A stretch of 64,000 bases of DNA from contig CM056378.1 in NCBI GenBank assembly GCA_029718625.1, forward strand, positions 63,573,027-63,637,026. The letters run 5' to 3'. Under the pieces are notes generated by a model. The model was given only the letters and a program-made list of their open reading frames with translations, was not told where the DNA came from and searched no databases. The DNA comes from Synaphobranchus kaupii. Its lineage: Eukaryota > Chordata > Actinopteri > Anguilliformes > Synaphobranchidae. Shown one piece after another: positions 54,093 to 64,000 of this stretch. Made by a program: the position numbers and the translations under genes. Numbering within the stretch: the first letter of the stretch is position 1; each line of letters begins with the position of its first letter.

Positions 54093-56132
54093 CCTCTTAA
54101 TACCAAGGGCAAAATGTACCAATTCTCGCCTGTTTTTACTAGTGACAAACAAAGCTGTTTATCTCAAAAACTGTAAAGGCTACAAATATGGTTCATAGCT
54201 TTTATTAAAACAGAGAACTGCACTATTATTAGTCATAATTCATATACATACCCTTCTTGCTACTTAACTACAACAATTTATGTACAGAAATTGTGAAAAA
54301 ACAAAAAACGGGTACCTAAATTCAAATTTCAGATTTTTTACCTGATGAGCTACAATAGCTATGGAGGAAATAACTCCTCTTTGTGATTCCTCAATATGCT
54401 GCCTATCTCTGCTAAAGATATGCTGTCAATATCTCAAATCATTCAAATTCTACAGAGCTTTTTTTCAGGTGAACCATTTCGGTTACCAAAGTTGGCACAA
54501 ATTGTGCCAAATTGTGCAAAATGGCCCAGGTTCCAGAAAAGTCTCAATATCATTTATTTTTTAAGTTTTACAATAAAATCTGATAATTGGCAATAAAAGT
54601 TAATTTAGATGTGTTTTTGGTCATTGTTACAATATAGTAATGTTAGCTATATTCATTTAATTCAGAGGGATTCGTTTTATACATCACAGTGAATTCGCAC
54701 TGGAATACCGGCAAAATAATCTGTTACCTTATATCAGTCTGAGACCGCAAAACCATATTTCTGCTGCACGGAGAAACTCCTGAATAACCTAGACATAACT
54801 AACCAAAAACTGTATGAAAGAAACTGTAAAGTAAAAATATAAACAGCGCATTTACCTTATGAATTGTGCTTTGCTAAACAGAATGTAGCGAGCTACGCTA
54901 CAAGGTAAAAACACTGCGCCATCTCGGTTTGATAATTCCTCTTACACAGGGTTGCACTTACTTGTCTCAGACACAAATAGATAGCTAGCTGCTATGTGTA
55001 ATTTTGCTGGCTAGCTTGCCATTGTTACAATATAGTAATGTTAGCTATATTCATTTAATTCAGAGGGATTCGTTTTTTACATAACAGTGAATTCGCACTG
55101 GTATACCGGCAAAATAATCTGTTACCTTATATCACTCTGCGTCACTGAGACCGCAAAACCATATTTCTGCTGCACGGAGAAACTCCTGAATAACCTAGAC
55201 ATAACTAACCAAAAACTGTATGAAAGAGACTGTAAAGTAAAAAGATAAACAGCGCAGTTACCTTATGAATTGTGCTTTGCTAAACGGAATGTAGCGAGCT
55301 ACGCTACAAGGTAAAAACACTGCGCCATCTTGGTTCGATAATTACGCGTGGTTGCCATTTCCTTATACGCAGGGCTGTATTTCCTTGATTTACGACGGCA
55401 TTGTGTTGAATGAGGGCTTGTTTGAAAGATAAGAGTCTTGGCTATTGGCTGGAATATTTGACAGACAGTTTTAAAACCCAATGGAAAGCAAATAATACTC
55501 GGAGTGGAGGCAGGTGGGAGACAGTTTTTCCCACTTCAGATAGGCCTATTGTGCTATCAGTCAAAGAAATACACCCAATTGACGACGGTTTTGCATAATT
55601 CTCTGCAAACAAGTTCAAAACCACTCTGGCTAACATATACTAAGCCACGGGATTGGTACTCCAGAAACTGGCTGAGTTTCACAATGCCAAAGTGAACACA
55701 GCCGAACGAGTCGTAATCAAGTGCAAAAAAGCACAAGTCGGTTTAAAATTGGAAAAAAATCATGTACAGCCTTATGAAAGTTTTAAAGTATTTTTTCTTG
55801 AAGCCTAAAGGTATAATGATTTTTCAAACCAAAGTTTTGTGAAATACAATTAAGCAGAACAGTTTACCAGCACATTGTTTATGGTGTGACATCAAGCTGC
55901 AATACATGTTTGAGAATTAGGTCAGAGTTTCCAACGTTATTTACAAAGTTTTATCTCAACGTTTTGGGCTTAAAAACCACTTTCCCAGAAGGAATGGATA
56001 TATCTTAAGGATATTTAATCAAAATATTGAGGTGAGCAGTTTATTATATATTATTAAATTAATGAAATGTATAATTTAATAATTTCCGTAACGCCCCGCG
56101 TTACCGCTAGGGGGGCGTTTGGCAGCAAGAGG
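54093..56132. mobile_element. piggyBac-like element copy B (2040 bp), TTAA on both sides
   Basis: CCTCTTAATACCAAGGGC at the left and GGGCGTTTGGCAGCAAGAGG at the right, with TTAA at 54089-54092 and 56133-56136. It shares most of its length with copy A (15462-18282), for example TTTACTAGTGACAAACAAAG and GGATATATCTTAAGGATATT. It contains an internal duplication (next entry) and two relics of the transposase start (MSRLFRSFSVQQ). Confidence 0.85.
54621..55370. repeat. Tandem duplication inside piggyBac-like copy B, period about 397 bp
   Basis: Both units begin CATTGTTACAATATAGTAAT and run through GCAAAATAATCTGTTACC, GTAGCGAGCTACGCTACAAGG and CACTGCGCCATC. Copy A has a single such unit. Confidence 0.75.
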
Positions 56133-57849
56133 TTAACGGCGCATATAAGTGCGTCTACACAACGCGCGTACCATCCTGTCTGTACACACACGCGCGCACA
56201 AACATGACTAAAATATCTAGATCACAATGTGAAATATTATTATTGTGTAGGCTATGTCAAAAATGCATAATAATAAAAGGTTCCATAGGTCCACATACCT
56301 TTCCCTCAGCGAAGGGAAACGATGGCACATTACATTGCTCTCAGCCCACTCCATCAACATCCAGGCGATGTGCGATGGTATGGGACAATGGCTATCCATT
56401 AAAAAGGAGCTGATAACACCTATATCAAGCCTAATGCGCGAATTGTCATTTACACCTAATGCGTGAATTGTCATTCAATGGAAAACTCGCGCACTGCAAT
56501 AGACGGACATTTAAGTTTTGAAAATGCGCTTCAGATGTCATTACAATACAGCTCTGTTTATCTAGGAATACAGCCTGTAAGTAAATAGAATGGTTTGTGA
56601 CTGAAAAAAGTTCAAAACCATGTCCAGTGAATATTGCTTTTATTGTTTTTCAACTAGCCTAGGCTACAGCGGATTCGCTGTGCATAAGGTTTTTTTCGAT
56701 AGCCTATGGTTAAAAAACGGAGATAAATGTCACCATGTTAACTGAATTGTAACCTTAGCTATTCTTCGTCCTTCATATTTTTTTAAATTACAGTGACAAG
56801 GTTTCCCTACCCTCAGCTTATTAAAACCCCGCTGATTTCACCTGTTATTCCATAACTGAACAAAAGATTTTAAAGAGAACTAAGCGTCTAATTAGAAACT
56901 AAAACAAATTTGCAGCACGTTACAATTAATTCACAATTAATTTTAATTCCATTATCTGCATGTGCGCTTTACAGGAGCAGCTCTGTTTCCCCTGCTGTAA
57001 ATCGCACTTTTCACGGTCTTCCTGGGAAAGTGGATTGTTTTAAAGCATTACGCTACCAGTAAAACAGGTTGGTCACATTTCCATAAGCAGGACATTATAA
57101 AACAAGGGAAAATATGCGTGAACCTATGGGTTGCCAACCTGACAGCTTTATTGTATTTGTTGTCATCATTAAGGAAAAATAACGTTATTTATTTTATTAA
57201 TCAAAATTAGAATGCAGGTAATGAACGTCGCATGAAGCTTGAACATGAGTTCATTGCTTCATTGCATAATCAAACGAAATTTGTTAAACAAGCAGGCTAA
57301 TTTGGCGTTTTCTAAGGTGAGACGGAAGCCATTGGTAGCTTATTCTCAGCTGTTGCAGGTGCCTTTAACTAAATTTAATCGCATATATTTTGTAAAATAA
57401 CAGCACTGTCGGGAATTACCGGGAACTCATAATGGTTAGTCCGAATAATATTTATCATATCACTATTGATCCATATAGCCTATTCCTTGATCGCACTAAA
57501 CACGCACGAGCATGTCTGTTTCGCCATCATATAAGCAATCCGCCAAGGTGGAAAAGCAGGCTTTTAAAGGGAATGGGATATGACATTTTGATTGGTTTAT
57601 TGCATGTCACGCCCAAGACACACCTATAATTAATGAAGAGACTAGGTTCAGCCCACTTGCACGCTGCGCCGTGCTTAGCGCCCAAAAAAAAACGCCGATA
57701 AAATAGCAACAGTGGACTTGGACACGCCCTAAATGGACTTTACGCCATGCGCTTAGACCAAGCGCCAAGATAGAGCCCCTGGAGTTATAAAGCCTTAAAC
57801 AGAGCACCCCCTAAATAGGTGAAATTTGTCATCTGCGCCAAGGGGTTAC

Positions 57850-58309
57850 ATTAAGAGTAGCCTAATTAATTTTTCATTCTTGTCACTGGTGATTACTGGC
57901 GTTGACTTTTGTAGTGGATCCATTATGTTTGATTTTGGTTGTCTCTTTTTAAATGTAATCATACCCTCAAAGTTATCATCAAGAAAATCTGACTTCAACT
58001 CAGTAACTTTTTTAATAAATGTTTTTAAACAGGATGGGTACATCACCATCTGAAAATGTGATAAATAAATACACAATCCGTAAAGACTATTTTGTCATAC
58101 TTGAATGAGCTACAAGGTATTTTCTGCTATTGTGTCAAAAGGATAGTTAACCAACATAGGGCTCTAAATCCCCGCCCTCAACCTGAATGCCATCGACCGT
58201 CATCCAGCCCTACATTTTGACGAAGACCACCTGGTCGAAACGCTGTGTTTGTGTCTCCATTAAACACTGATCGGGAGCATTCATCAACAGTGTGCGGGTA
58301 ATTCATTTT
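57850..58309. other. Spacer, nothing recognised
   Basis: Non-coding. Confidence 0.3.
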
Positions 58310-58575
58310 TCTTATCCCTCTGTATCTTCCCCTTTGTATGTATCCCTCCCTCCCCTCTCTCCATCCCTCTGTATCTATTTCTCCCTCCCTCTATCTCCCC
58401 TCTCTATTTTCCCCCTTCCCACTTTCTCCCTCTATTTGTCCTCCATTCTCCCTCTATTTGTCCCTTCCTCTCCCACTAAATCCTATATTTTTTCTCTCTC
58501 CTGTATTTCCTCTATCAATCCACTCTAGCCTATTTATCCTCTGTCTAACCTGTTTATCCTAACCTCTATCCGATT
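58310..58575. repeat. Pyrimidine-rich tract
   Basis: About 260 bases of CCCTCTCT / CTCCCTCTATTT-type sequence on the plus strand. Its Pro/Ser/Leu-rich open frames are artefacts. Confidence 0.8.
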
Positions 58576-58584
58576 CCTCTAACC

Positions 58585-59290
58585 CAGTGGTTCTCAACCC
58601 TGGTCCTGGAGTACCACTGTGTATGCTGGTTTTCGTTCCAACCACAATTGCAATACCAGAATTTTAACAAGCTGTTATTTTTTCTTAATTAGGTGTTTTT
58701 ATTGTATAGAGAGAACACTTTAAACTCTTTACTCTTAAGCCACCTATGTTAGCAATAGGTATGCATGCCATGTTCGTTATGCTCATTGTGTTATATTGCA
58801 AACAATTACAAAGAAGAGGTAAGAACTCAGGTGAATAGGCTCCTAATTAGGTAATTGAACACAAGTTTAAGTTCCTTCATAATTTTTTACTTGTTAACAC
58901 AATGCAGGTTTGGCTCGTTATCATTTGCTTTGTCTTTGAATTCTTCATTATTTACCAAACGGTTAGTTTTAGTGGCCATGTGTCCACAATTTCACCAATT
59001 ATGAGCCAATTGATTCACCTCAGTCTTTAATCTGATCAGTTAAAACATTTTTTACCTCCTTTTAATTGTTTACAATACAGCACAATGTGAATATTGGACT
59101 TGTATTCTTCATGGCATGCATAGCTATTACTAACAGAATGTGGCTTAAGAACATAAATAATCCCTCTAAACATTAAAAACACCTAATTAAGAAAGATTAA
59201 CAGCTTGTTAAAATTAAAGTATTGCAATTGTGGTTGGAACGAAAACCAGCATACACAGTGGTACTCCAGGACCAGGGTTGAGAACCACTG
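58585..59290. mobile_element. hAT-type non-autonomous element (706 bp), TSD CTCTAACC
   Basis: CAGTGGTTCTCAACCCTGGT at 58585 is mirrored by ACCAGGGTTGAGAACCACTG ending at 59290. CTCTAACC is duplicated exactly (58577-58584 and 59291-59298). Inverted ends extend through CCTGGAGTACCACTGTGTAT and GCTGGTTTTCGTTCCAACC. The interior is AT-rich and non-coding. Confidence 0.9.
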
Positions 59291-59298
59291 CTCTAACC

Positions 59299-60362
59299 TA
59301 TATCCTCTATGTACTCTATATCTCCCTCTTTGTATGTAGCAAAATCTTGGCTCCGGGGCCATGGCTACGAGGGGGTCTGCTCGAAGGGGTTTAATGCCTT
59401 TATGGCACGTATGTCTGGTGCTCAGTGCCGTTTATTTGAGGCTGCTGTTCTATTGACAGTTTACTTCTGTAGTTTTAATTGGTTTTATAGTTTTATTAAT
59501 CACCTGGATGGCAAGTTTGCAGAATATTGTTGTTTACAATGATAGTAACAGCGAGTAACCTATGTGTAATTAAAAAAGTAATGAATGTGTGCAACACTTT
59601 GCATTAAAATATTCCAAATATAAATTGAAGCAAGTGATGTCAAGGGTACTCTGCACTATTTCATTGTGCTTTGCTACTTGTATATGTGCACCTTCATCAA
59701 TAAATTATCAATTCTCAAAGACTCAATTGCATGGTTACACTGAAATGCTCCTACGGTTTTGCATGAATTTTAACAGACCTGTCGAAATTATGTAAGGTAA
59801 ATCATCAAAGCCATCTCTCGAAACTTTGAACATCTCCTGCAGCAGCACACTTAAAAGATAATTCCAGTTTTTTTCGACTTGGACCCATTTTTACTAACTA
59901 TTTCCACCAGCTGATCGGGAATTATAATTTTGTCAAATCTAAATTTTTGGAGTTTTGGTCACCCCGAGAAGCACTCCTGGAAGTGATTATCGGGGTGACC
60001 AAAACTCAAAAAAGAAAGGGAGAGGGTGGGGGCAGAGGAGCTGTGTCCATTGTCATTTGCATAAATGAACATACAATGTACAATTGATTTCGTATAACTC
60101 CGATAAAACTGTCAAACTAGAGAGTAGATCAAATATGAATCAAGATTCGGCAACTGCATGGCCTATTTCTCACCTCAATATTTTCAGAAACGTATTTTAG
60201 TGGTTTATTTAGGTGGAATAAGAGAGTTTATGAACCGGACGCCAGGTTGTTCCAGTTTTAAAACGTGGAGACGAAACGAAAGAAACATAATGGGTCTAAC
60301 CAATCAGGTGCCGGCTGTTTCCATTGTGGGTGACAAAATTATCCATATGACGTAGAGGTACT
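59299..60362. other. Spacer, with a short inverted repeat
   Basis: GAGTTTTGGTCACCCCGA (59950-59967) and TCGGGGTGACCAAAACTC (59991-60008) form a perfect 18-base inverted pair around a 23-base loop. Otherwise nothing recognised. Confidence 0.5.
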
Positions 60363-61127
60363 GTGAGGGTTTGAGTTAGGGAGAACCAGACGCGACAGGA
60401 CAAGGGATCAAACAAGCCGCCCACAAAAGTGAGGACCACTAAAAAGGGAAGAGGAATCCGCGAACGGATTAGCACGAAACAAAAAGGAAACGGTGGGAAT
60501 AAAAACCTCCCGGCGTAAAGCCAAATAAGAACGACCCCAAAAGAGGGCGAGACTCGAAGACACAAGTATGACAGCTGATATCTCTCCAGACTCATAAAAT
60601 AGAGCCAGCGGACGGGAGAGAGCGAAACAGAAACAGACACCTCCGGCACGTAATACAAACGGCCGAAATAAAGAGGTGAAAAAGAAAACAGAAAGATATA
60701 GAACCTCTCGCTCTCACAACAAACAGTATACAAACAGAGAGGTAAGGAATAAAAAGAAAAGAACGTGACTGTCAAAGGGGGGACAGCGCGGAAAAAGACA
60801 GAGGAAAGAAAAGTGCAAAAGAGACAAACTAAATCCTATATTGAAGCTCTAACGCAACTAAAAGCAAGTCCCATGTGAGATTAAAGCAAAGCTTTAAAAT
60901 AAAGTGGTCGCTTATTTCCTATACCGGTACCTGACTTATTGTACACGCAAAATGACAACAAAGCACCGGAAGAGGGAAGAGAGAGGCTTAAACATCTGGG
61001 GCAATCACCTGAAACAGGTGAGCAAATAGATAACCGGACCACAGATAAGACACGGAAGGGAACCGTCCCGGAGTCGCGAGAGTCCTTAAGCGGAGAAAGG
61101 GGCGGGGGGGGTACTCTGACATCTGAC
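60363..61127 (-). mobile_element. LTR-like element, diverged TGTCATGG family (tentative)
   Basis: The plus strand starts TGTGAGGGTTTGAGTTAGG and GAGAACCAGACGCGACAGG, parallel to the starts at 11329 and 34890. GGTAC precedes it, and a GGGTAC follows CATCTGACA at about 61127. The far end is poorly matched and duplicated (GGGTACTCTGACATC twice), so the boundary is uncertain. Confidence 0.5.
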
Positions 61128-61942
61128 AAGGGTACTCTGACATCATGATTGGGGCGGGGGCAGTGTGGGGAGCAGAAATGGAATTTCAACTGTTAGAGGG
61201 CAACACAAAGATGCTTTTCTACCAGTTTCTTATGATATATAATATTATTTCAGAATTGTTGAAATAACGGAATGGAAGAATAGGTTTCATTATAAGGTAG
61301 GCATACAAACACGTTTACAGTGGAAAAAAAAGTGATCTAGTATTTAGATGGGCTTAAAGGGCAATTTTTAGGTTAACATCAACAGTGAATTCATATATAT
61401 GTGGCAAAATGATTTAGCAATGGGATTTTAAATTCATTTTTTCTTAAAATACACTTAGAATTACATCTATGCTTATTTTCATCTATGCGCACGAATGTAG
61501 CCAAATCACGGAGGCAAGCCACGCGAGAGAGATGCCTGTTGCGTGACCGTATAAGAAAATCTCTGCCGAAGCCTGTGGCTTGAAGAAGGAAGTGCGCATG
61601 TGCGCAAATGTAGTCAAATAAGTGCGCGTGTGCGCCAAATGCAAACAAACAGAGAGAGAGAGAGATGGAGACCAACAAGCCAAAGCTGGATTGGTAAGCC
61701 TACCTTATGAATTTTAAGCAATGGTATTTCTAACCTACCGAGTTGCATCCTACCAGTTGGTATTAGATACAGTGATGATTGAGTGAATTAGCCTTTGTAA
61801 TGAATCTTAATGTAGCTGGTATGCTGAGTCAAGTTTGCGCAGTACAGTAGCCTACATTCCTTTTTTAATGACTTTCCTTTTTTAATGAGCAATAATGTGG
61901 TTTTTAAAGAGAAACAAGATATATATTTGGAAATAATTCAAC
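61128..61942. other. Spacer, nothing recognised
   Basis: A short GA run near 61650-61665. Otherwise non-coding. Confidence 0.35.
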
Positions 61943-61946
61943 TTAA

Positions 61947-62957
61947 AGGGATAGTTCGGAATTTTGGACATAATGTCTCAATTACGACTTACCCATGATG
62001 TAGTTGATTGATGAAAACCATTTTCAGATAATTCCATGCTGTCCCTTCTTTTGGACATACACACATTGCTAATGCTAGCACAACTCTAAGGAAACTAGTA
62101 GCATCCACTACTAAATTTGTATTTCAAAATTGTTCAAATCATGCAACAAAAAAAAAGGGCACCACAAAGTTTTCACCGATTTCCAGTGGAAGATCAACAA
62201 AAAAACAGCTGTGGCTTCTTGCTGCTCGCATGGATGACACCAATTGAGACTCTAAAAAAGTGTGTAGTGACCATTTCACGGAGGATGACTATGTGAAAAT
62301 CAAAAAAAGACGGTCGGGACACCCTCTACTGAAGGAGACTGCTGTGCCATCACCTGTTTTTCTTCATGCACCTAAAACAACTGACGAGCAGGTAACTAAT
62401 AAATGATTGCATGCGTGATCTATCTATTCAATTTAGCTAGCTAGTTGCCACGATTGGGAAGTCATGGAAGTGGTCAAACTTTTCCTGCAAATTGGTAGCC
62501 AGTGTGCTTGCTTGTATATGCTGTGTTATTCTGTAGCATGTTTGTGTTTAGCTGACTTGTTGTCTACCAAATATGTAACTTTACGGCAAAACGGATTGTG
62601 TCGGCAACTGTGGAGTACAGCAGATAGCCTACAGGCAGATACCCTGGCTAATCTACAGCTAGTCAATCAGTCAGGCTAATCAACGATAGTTTGACTTGAA
62701 AAATGATGGTATAATCACTGAAAATAACCCCGATAGACTGTCGTCGTATTTTATTTTCTTTGGGTGCACTGTGGAGTGTTTAAGTGCATTTGGTAGTGGA
62801 TGCTACTAGATACCTTAGAGTTGCGCTAGCATTAGCAATGTGTGTATGTCCAAAAGAAGGGACAGCATGGAATTATCTGAAAATGGTTTCCATCAATCAA
62901 CTACATCATGGTTAAGTCGTAATTGAGACATTATGTCCAAAATTCCGAACTATCCCT
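61947..62957. mobile_element. Kolobok-like element (1011 bp) with about 165-bp inverted ends and a THAP relic
   Basis: AGGGATAGTTCGGAATTTTG at 61947 is mirrored at the right end (62957), with TTAA on both sides (61943-61946 and 62958-62961). The inverted ends are nearly identical for about 165 bases (through TGATGTAGTTGATTGATG, AATTCCATGCTGTCCC and CTAGTAGCATCCACTAC). A degraded THAP domain lies inside. TTAA duplication plus THAP indicates Kolobok. A fragment of the same family is at 13716-14045. Confidence 0.8.
62124..62385 (+). pseudogene. THAP domain relic inside the Kolobok-like element
   Basis: Pieces in shifted frames: NCSNHATKKKGTTKF (first ligand region), FHRFPV, QLWLLAARMDD (the invariant Trp block), then KKVCSDHFTEDDYVKIKK with the second Cys-His pair and LLKETAVPSPVF, the THAP closing AVP. 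At least two frameshifts and a TGA. No transposase follows. Confidence 0.7.
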
Positions 62958-62977
62958 TTAACTTTTTTTAATGAGCA

Positions 62978-64000
62978 TTAAAGGGGAACTGAAACATCCA
63001 TATCCAAATTTATAATGCATTCATTATTGTATTTTAAAATATCTATCGAAAAAATTATCTGAAAAACGAATATAAATTTTGAAATATATCGCATTTCTTA
63101 ACCAGATTTTTACGTTTTGCTTGGTCGGAGTGCCGCCATCTTAATTTACGTACACGATGATGTCACTGGCATGATTCATCATGGATTGTTCAGTGGGTCT
63201 GTGGTGGGCACTGGACTGGAAAGAAATGTTTTAATATGGAAACGTTGGTCAAACATTAGCCGTTTATATGTTTCACCTTCAATACATGGCGTGCAGAAAT
63301 TGCCTATATTTTGTCTAACAGCATGACACAGTAACTGCATTATGCGATAAATGTTTGCGAAGAAGAGCGAGTGATCCCGTTTATTGTAGGCTATATAGGA
63401 CATTGTAGCTTTAGGCCTACATAACGTGGAAAATTATTGTGGCTGCGTTTACCATTTTATGTTGCTCTGTAGCGATGTCGATGTGTGCAGCACACTCTCA
63501 TTGCTCAAAAGAAATCAAACGCATTAAGGAACTGAAGTTGAGCATCAAAGCCAGATAACGTTATAACTACTGCACTTTAAGACCGCATAAACGGGGCACA
63601 AGTGTCCGTCTGTCCAAACAAATATTTTCGGTGCAAAAAGACAAAATATCCGGGGGAAGCCAGGACATCTGGTCAGCTGATCTGATAGCCTACTGGATAT
63701 TGGAAGGTTAGCATAAATAACGTTATGTCCAATGCAGTTAGGCTTAACCATAAACTGTAACGTCAGAAAAAATAGCTTAACATGGCTTTCTTTCTAAACA
63801 ACGTTCAGATTGGAATGCAGCTGAATACATCGATGGGGTTACGTTAAGGTTATTCAAATATGTTCTAAAGTAGCTATAACTATGTCTGCAGCTTTCTTTT
63901 AAATGTGCATCAAGCTACTATTGGCATATTAGCAACAGGCTTTTGTGATAGCCTGTCATTTCTACGCCACTGACTGCTACTGTGAGCTAACAGTTACCTT
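62978..64000 (+). other. Candidate TTAA-element end, then unrecognised sequence to the window edge
   Basis: TTAA at 62978-62981 is followed by AGGGGAACTGAAACATCC, similar in layout to the AGGGATAG and AGGAGCAC ends. The other end would be outside the window. A GCCGCCATCTT at 63132 resembles a reversed Kozak-ATG, but no supported gene was found. Confidence 0.35.

Larger units (their letters stand above)
53835..57777. mobile_element. Inverted-repeat DNA transposon with GGCCCTATCTT ends
   Basis: GGCCCTATCTTACACCC at 53835 is mirrored by GCGCCAAGATAGAGCC ending at 57777, and both sub-ends are rich in GGCGC, GCGCTTAG and related motifs. CCTGG stands on both sides (53830-53834 and 57778-57782), though the true duplication may be shorter. 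Without the inserted piggyBac-like copy it would be about 1.9 kb. No transposase frame. The superfamily is not certain. Confidence 0.75.
53455..57847 (+). repeat. Dispersed repeat C, copy b, split by a 3.9-kb insertion
   Basis: 53455-53834 and 57778-57847 together reproduce copy a at 18287-18730, including CACACCTGG | AGTTATAAAGCC across the split and GCGCCAAGGGGTTA at the end. Confidence 0.8.

Noticed and set aside
58292..58562. Pro/Ser/Leu-rich plus-strand frames
   Set aside because: Generated by the pyrimidine-rich tract; no conserved motif, no splice context.
63117..63326. A ballast or THAP gene inside the third TTAA end
   Set aside because: No PYSFEP, cysteine or THAP motif is found before the window ends.

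Overview
The window looks like intergenic, repeat-dense DNA from a ray-finned fish (teleost). It is AT-rich, has spliceosomal introns, and carries fish-type LINE tails, tRNA-derived SINEs, Tc1-, hAT-, piggyBac- and Kolobok-like DNA transposons, gypsy-like and retrovirus-like LTRs, the recurrent AGCTAGCTAACGTTA motif and a long CA microsatellite. I cannot name the species. I see no convincing conserved host gene. Nearly every long open frame is a transposon remnant or a low-complexity shadow. All comparisons were made by eye, so boundaries without a target-site duplication (TSD) are approximate.

Layout. 1-1892: end of a hAT element with a broken TTF-zinc-finger transposase. 2851-3081: tRNA-derived SINE. 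3513-4658: solo LTR with 5-bp TSD. 5655-9950: the most interesting block, a TTAA-flanked element with short inverted ends (5922-9346) that encloses a LINE, a THAP zinc-finger exon and an apparently intact two-exon gene for a P2X7 C-terminal (ballast) domain protein. Fragments of other transposons flank it. 9955-15125: LINE ends, a foldback, LTR fragments of two families and a retrovirus-like leader. 15462-19860: piggyBac-like element, a second TTAA-ended repeat and a LINE. 20309-25750: degraded THAP relic, a small inverted-repeat element, and an L1-like LINE split by a Tc1-like element. 26263-29405: a repeat split by a long solo LTR that itself holds a hAT MITE. 29405-31327: gypsy pol relic split by two SINEs. 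32672-36420: foldback, then LTR-in-repeat and Tc1-in-LTR nesting. 36904-37365: a second, broken P2X7-ballast gene, again just inside a TTAA end. 38787-41526: CA microsatellite, Tc1-like and hAT elements. 41582-46134: Tc1/IS630-type transposon split by an L2 LINE. 46219-53450: large foldback, LTRs and inverted repeats. 53455-57847: three-level nest. 58585-64000: hAT element, LTR-like element, and a Kolobok-like element with long inverted ends and a THAP relic.

How it works together. The window is mainly a record of successive insertions. Intact TSDs and split reading frames give their order. The one part that may still be expressed is the ballast-domain gene at 8132-8990, with a CRE-type palindrome upstream and a poly(A) signal downstream, converging on the THAP exon. 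Both ballast-gene copies start a few hundred bases inside a TTAA + AGRG terminus, which suggests that this gene family travels with TTAA transposons.
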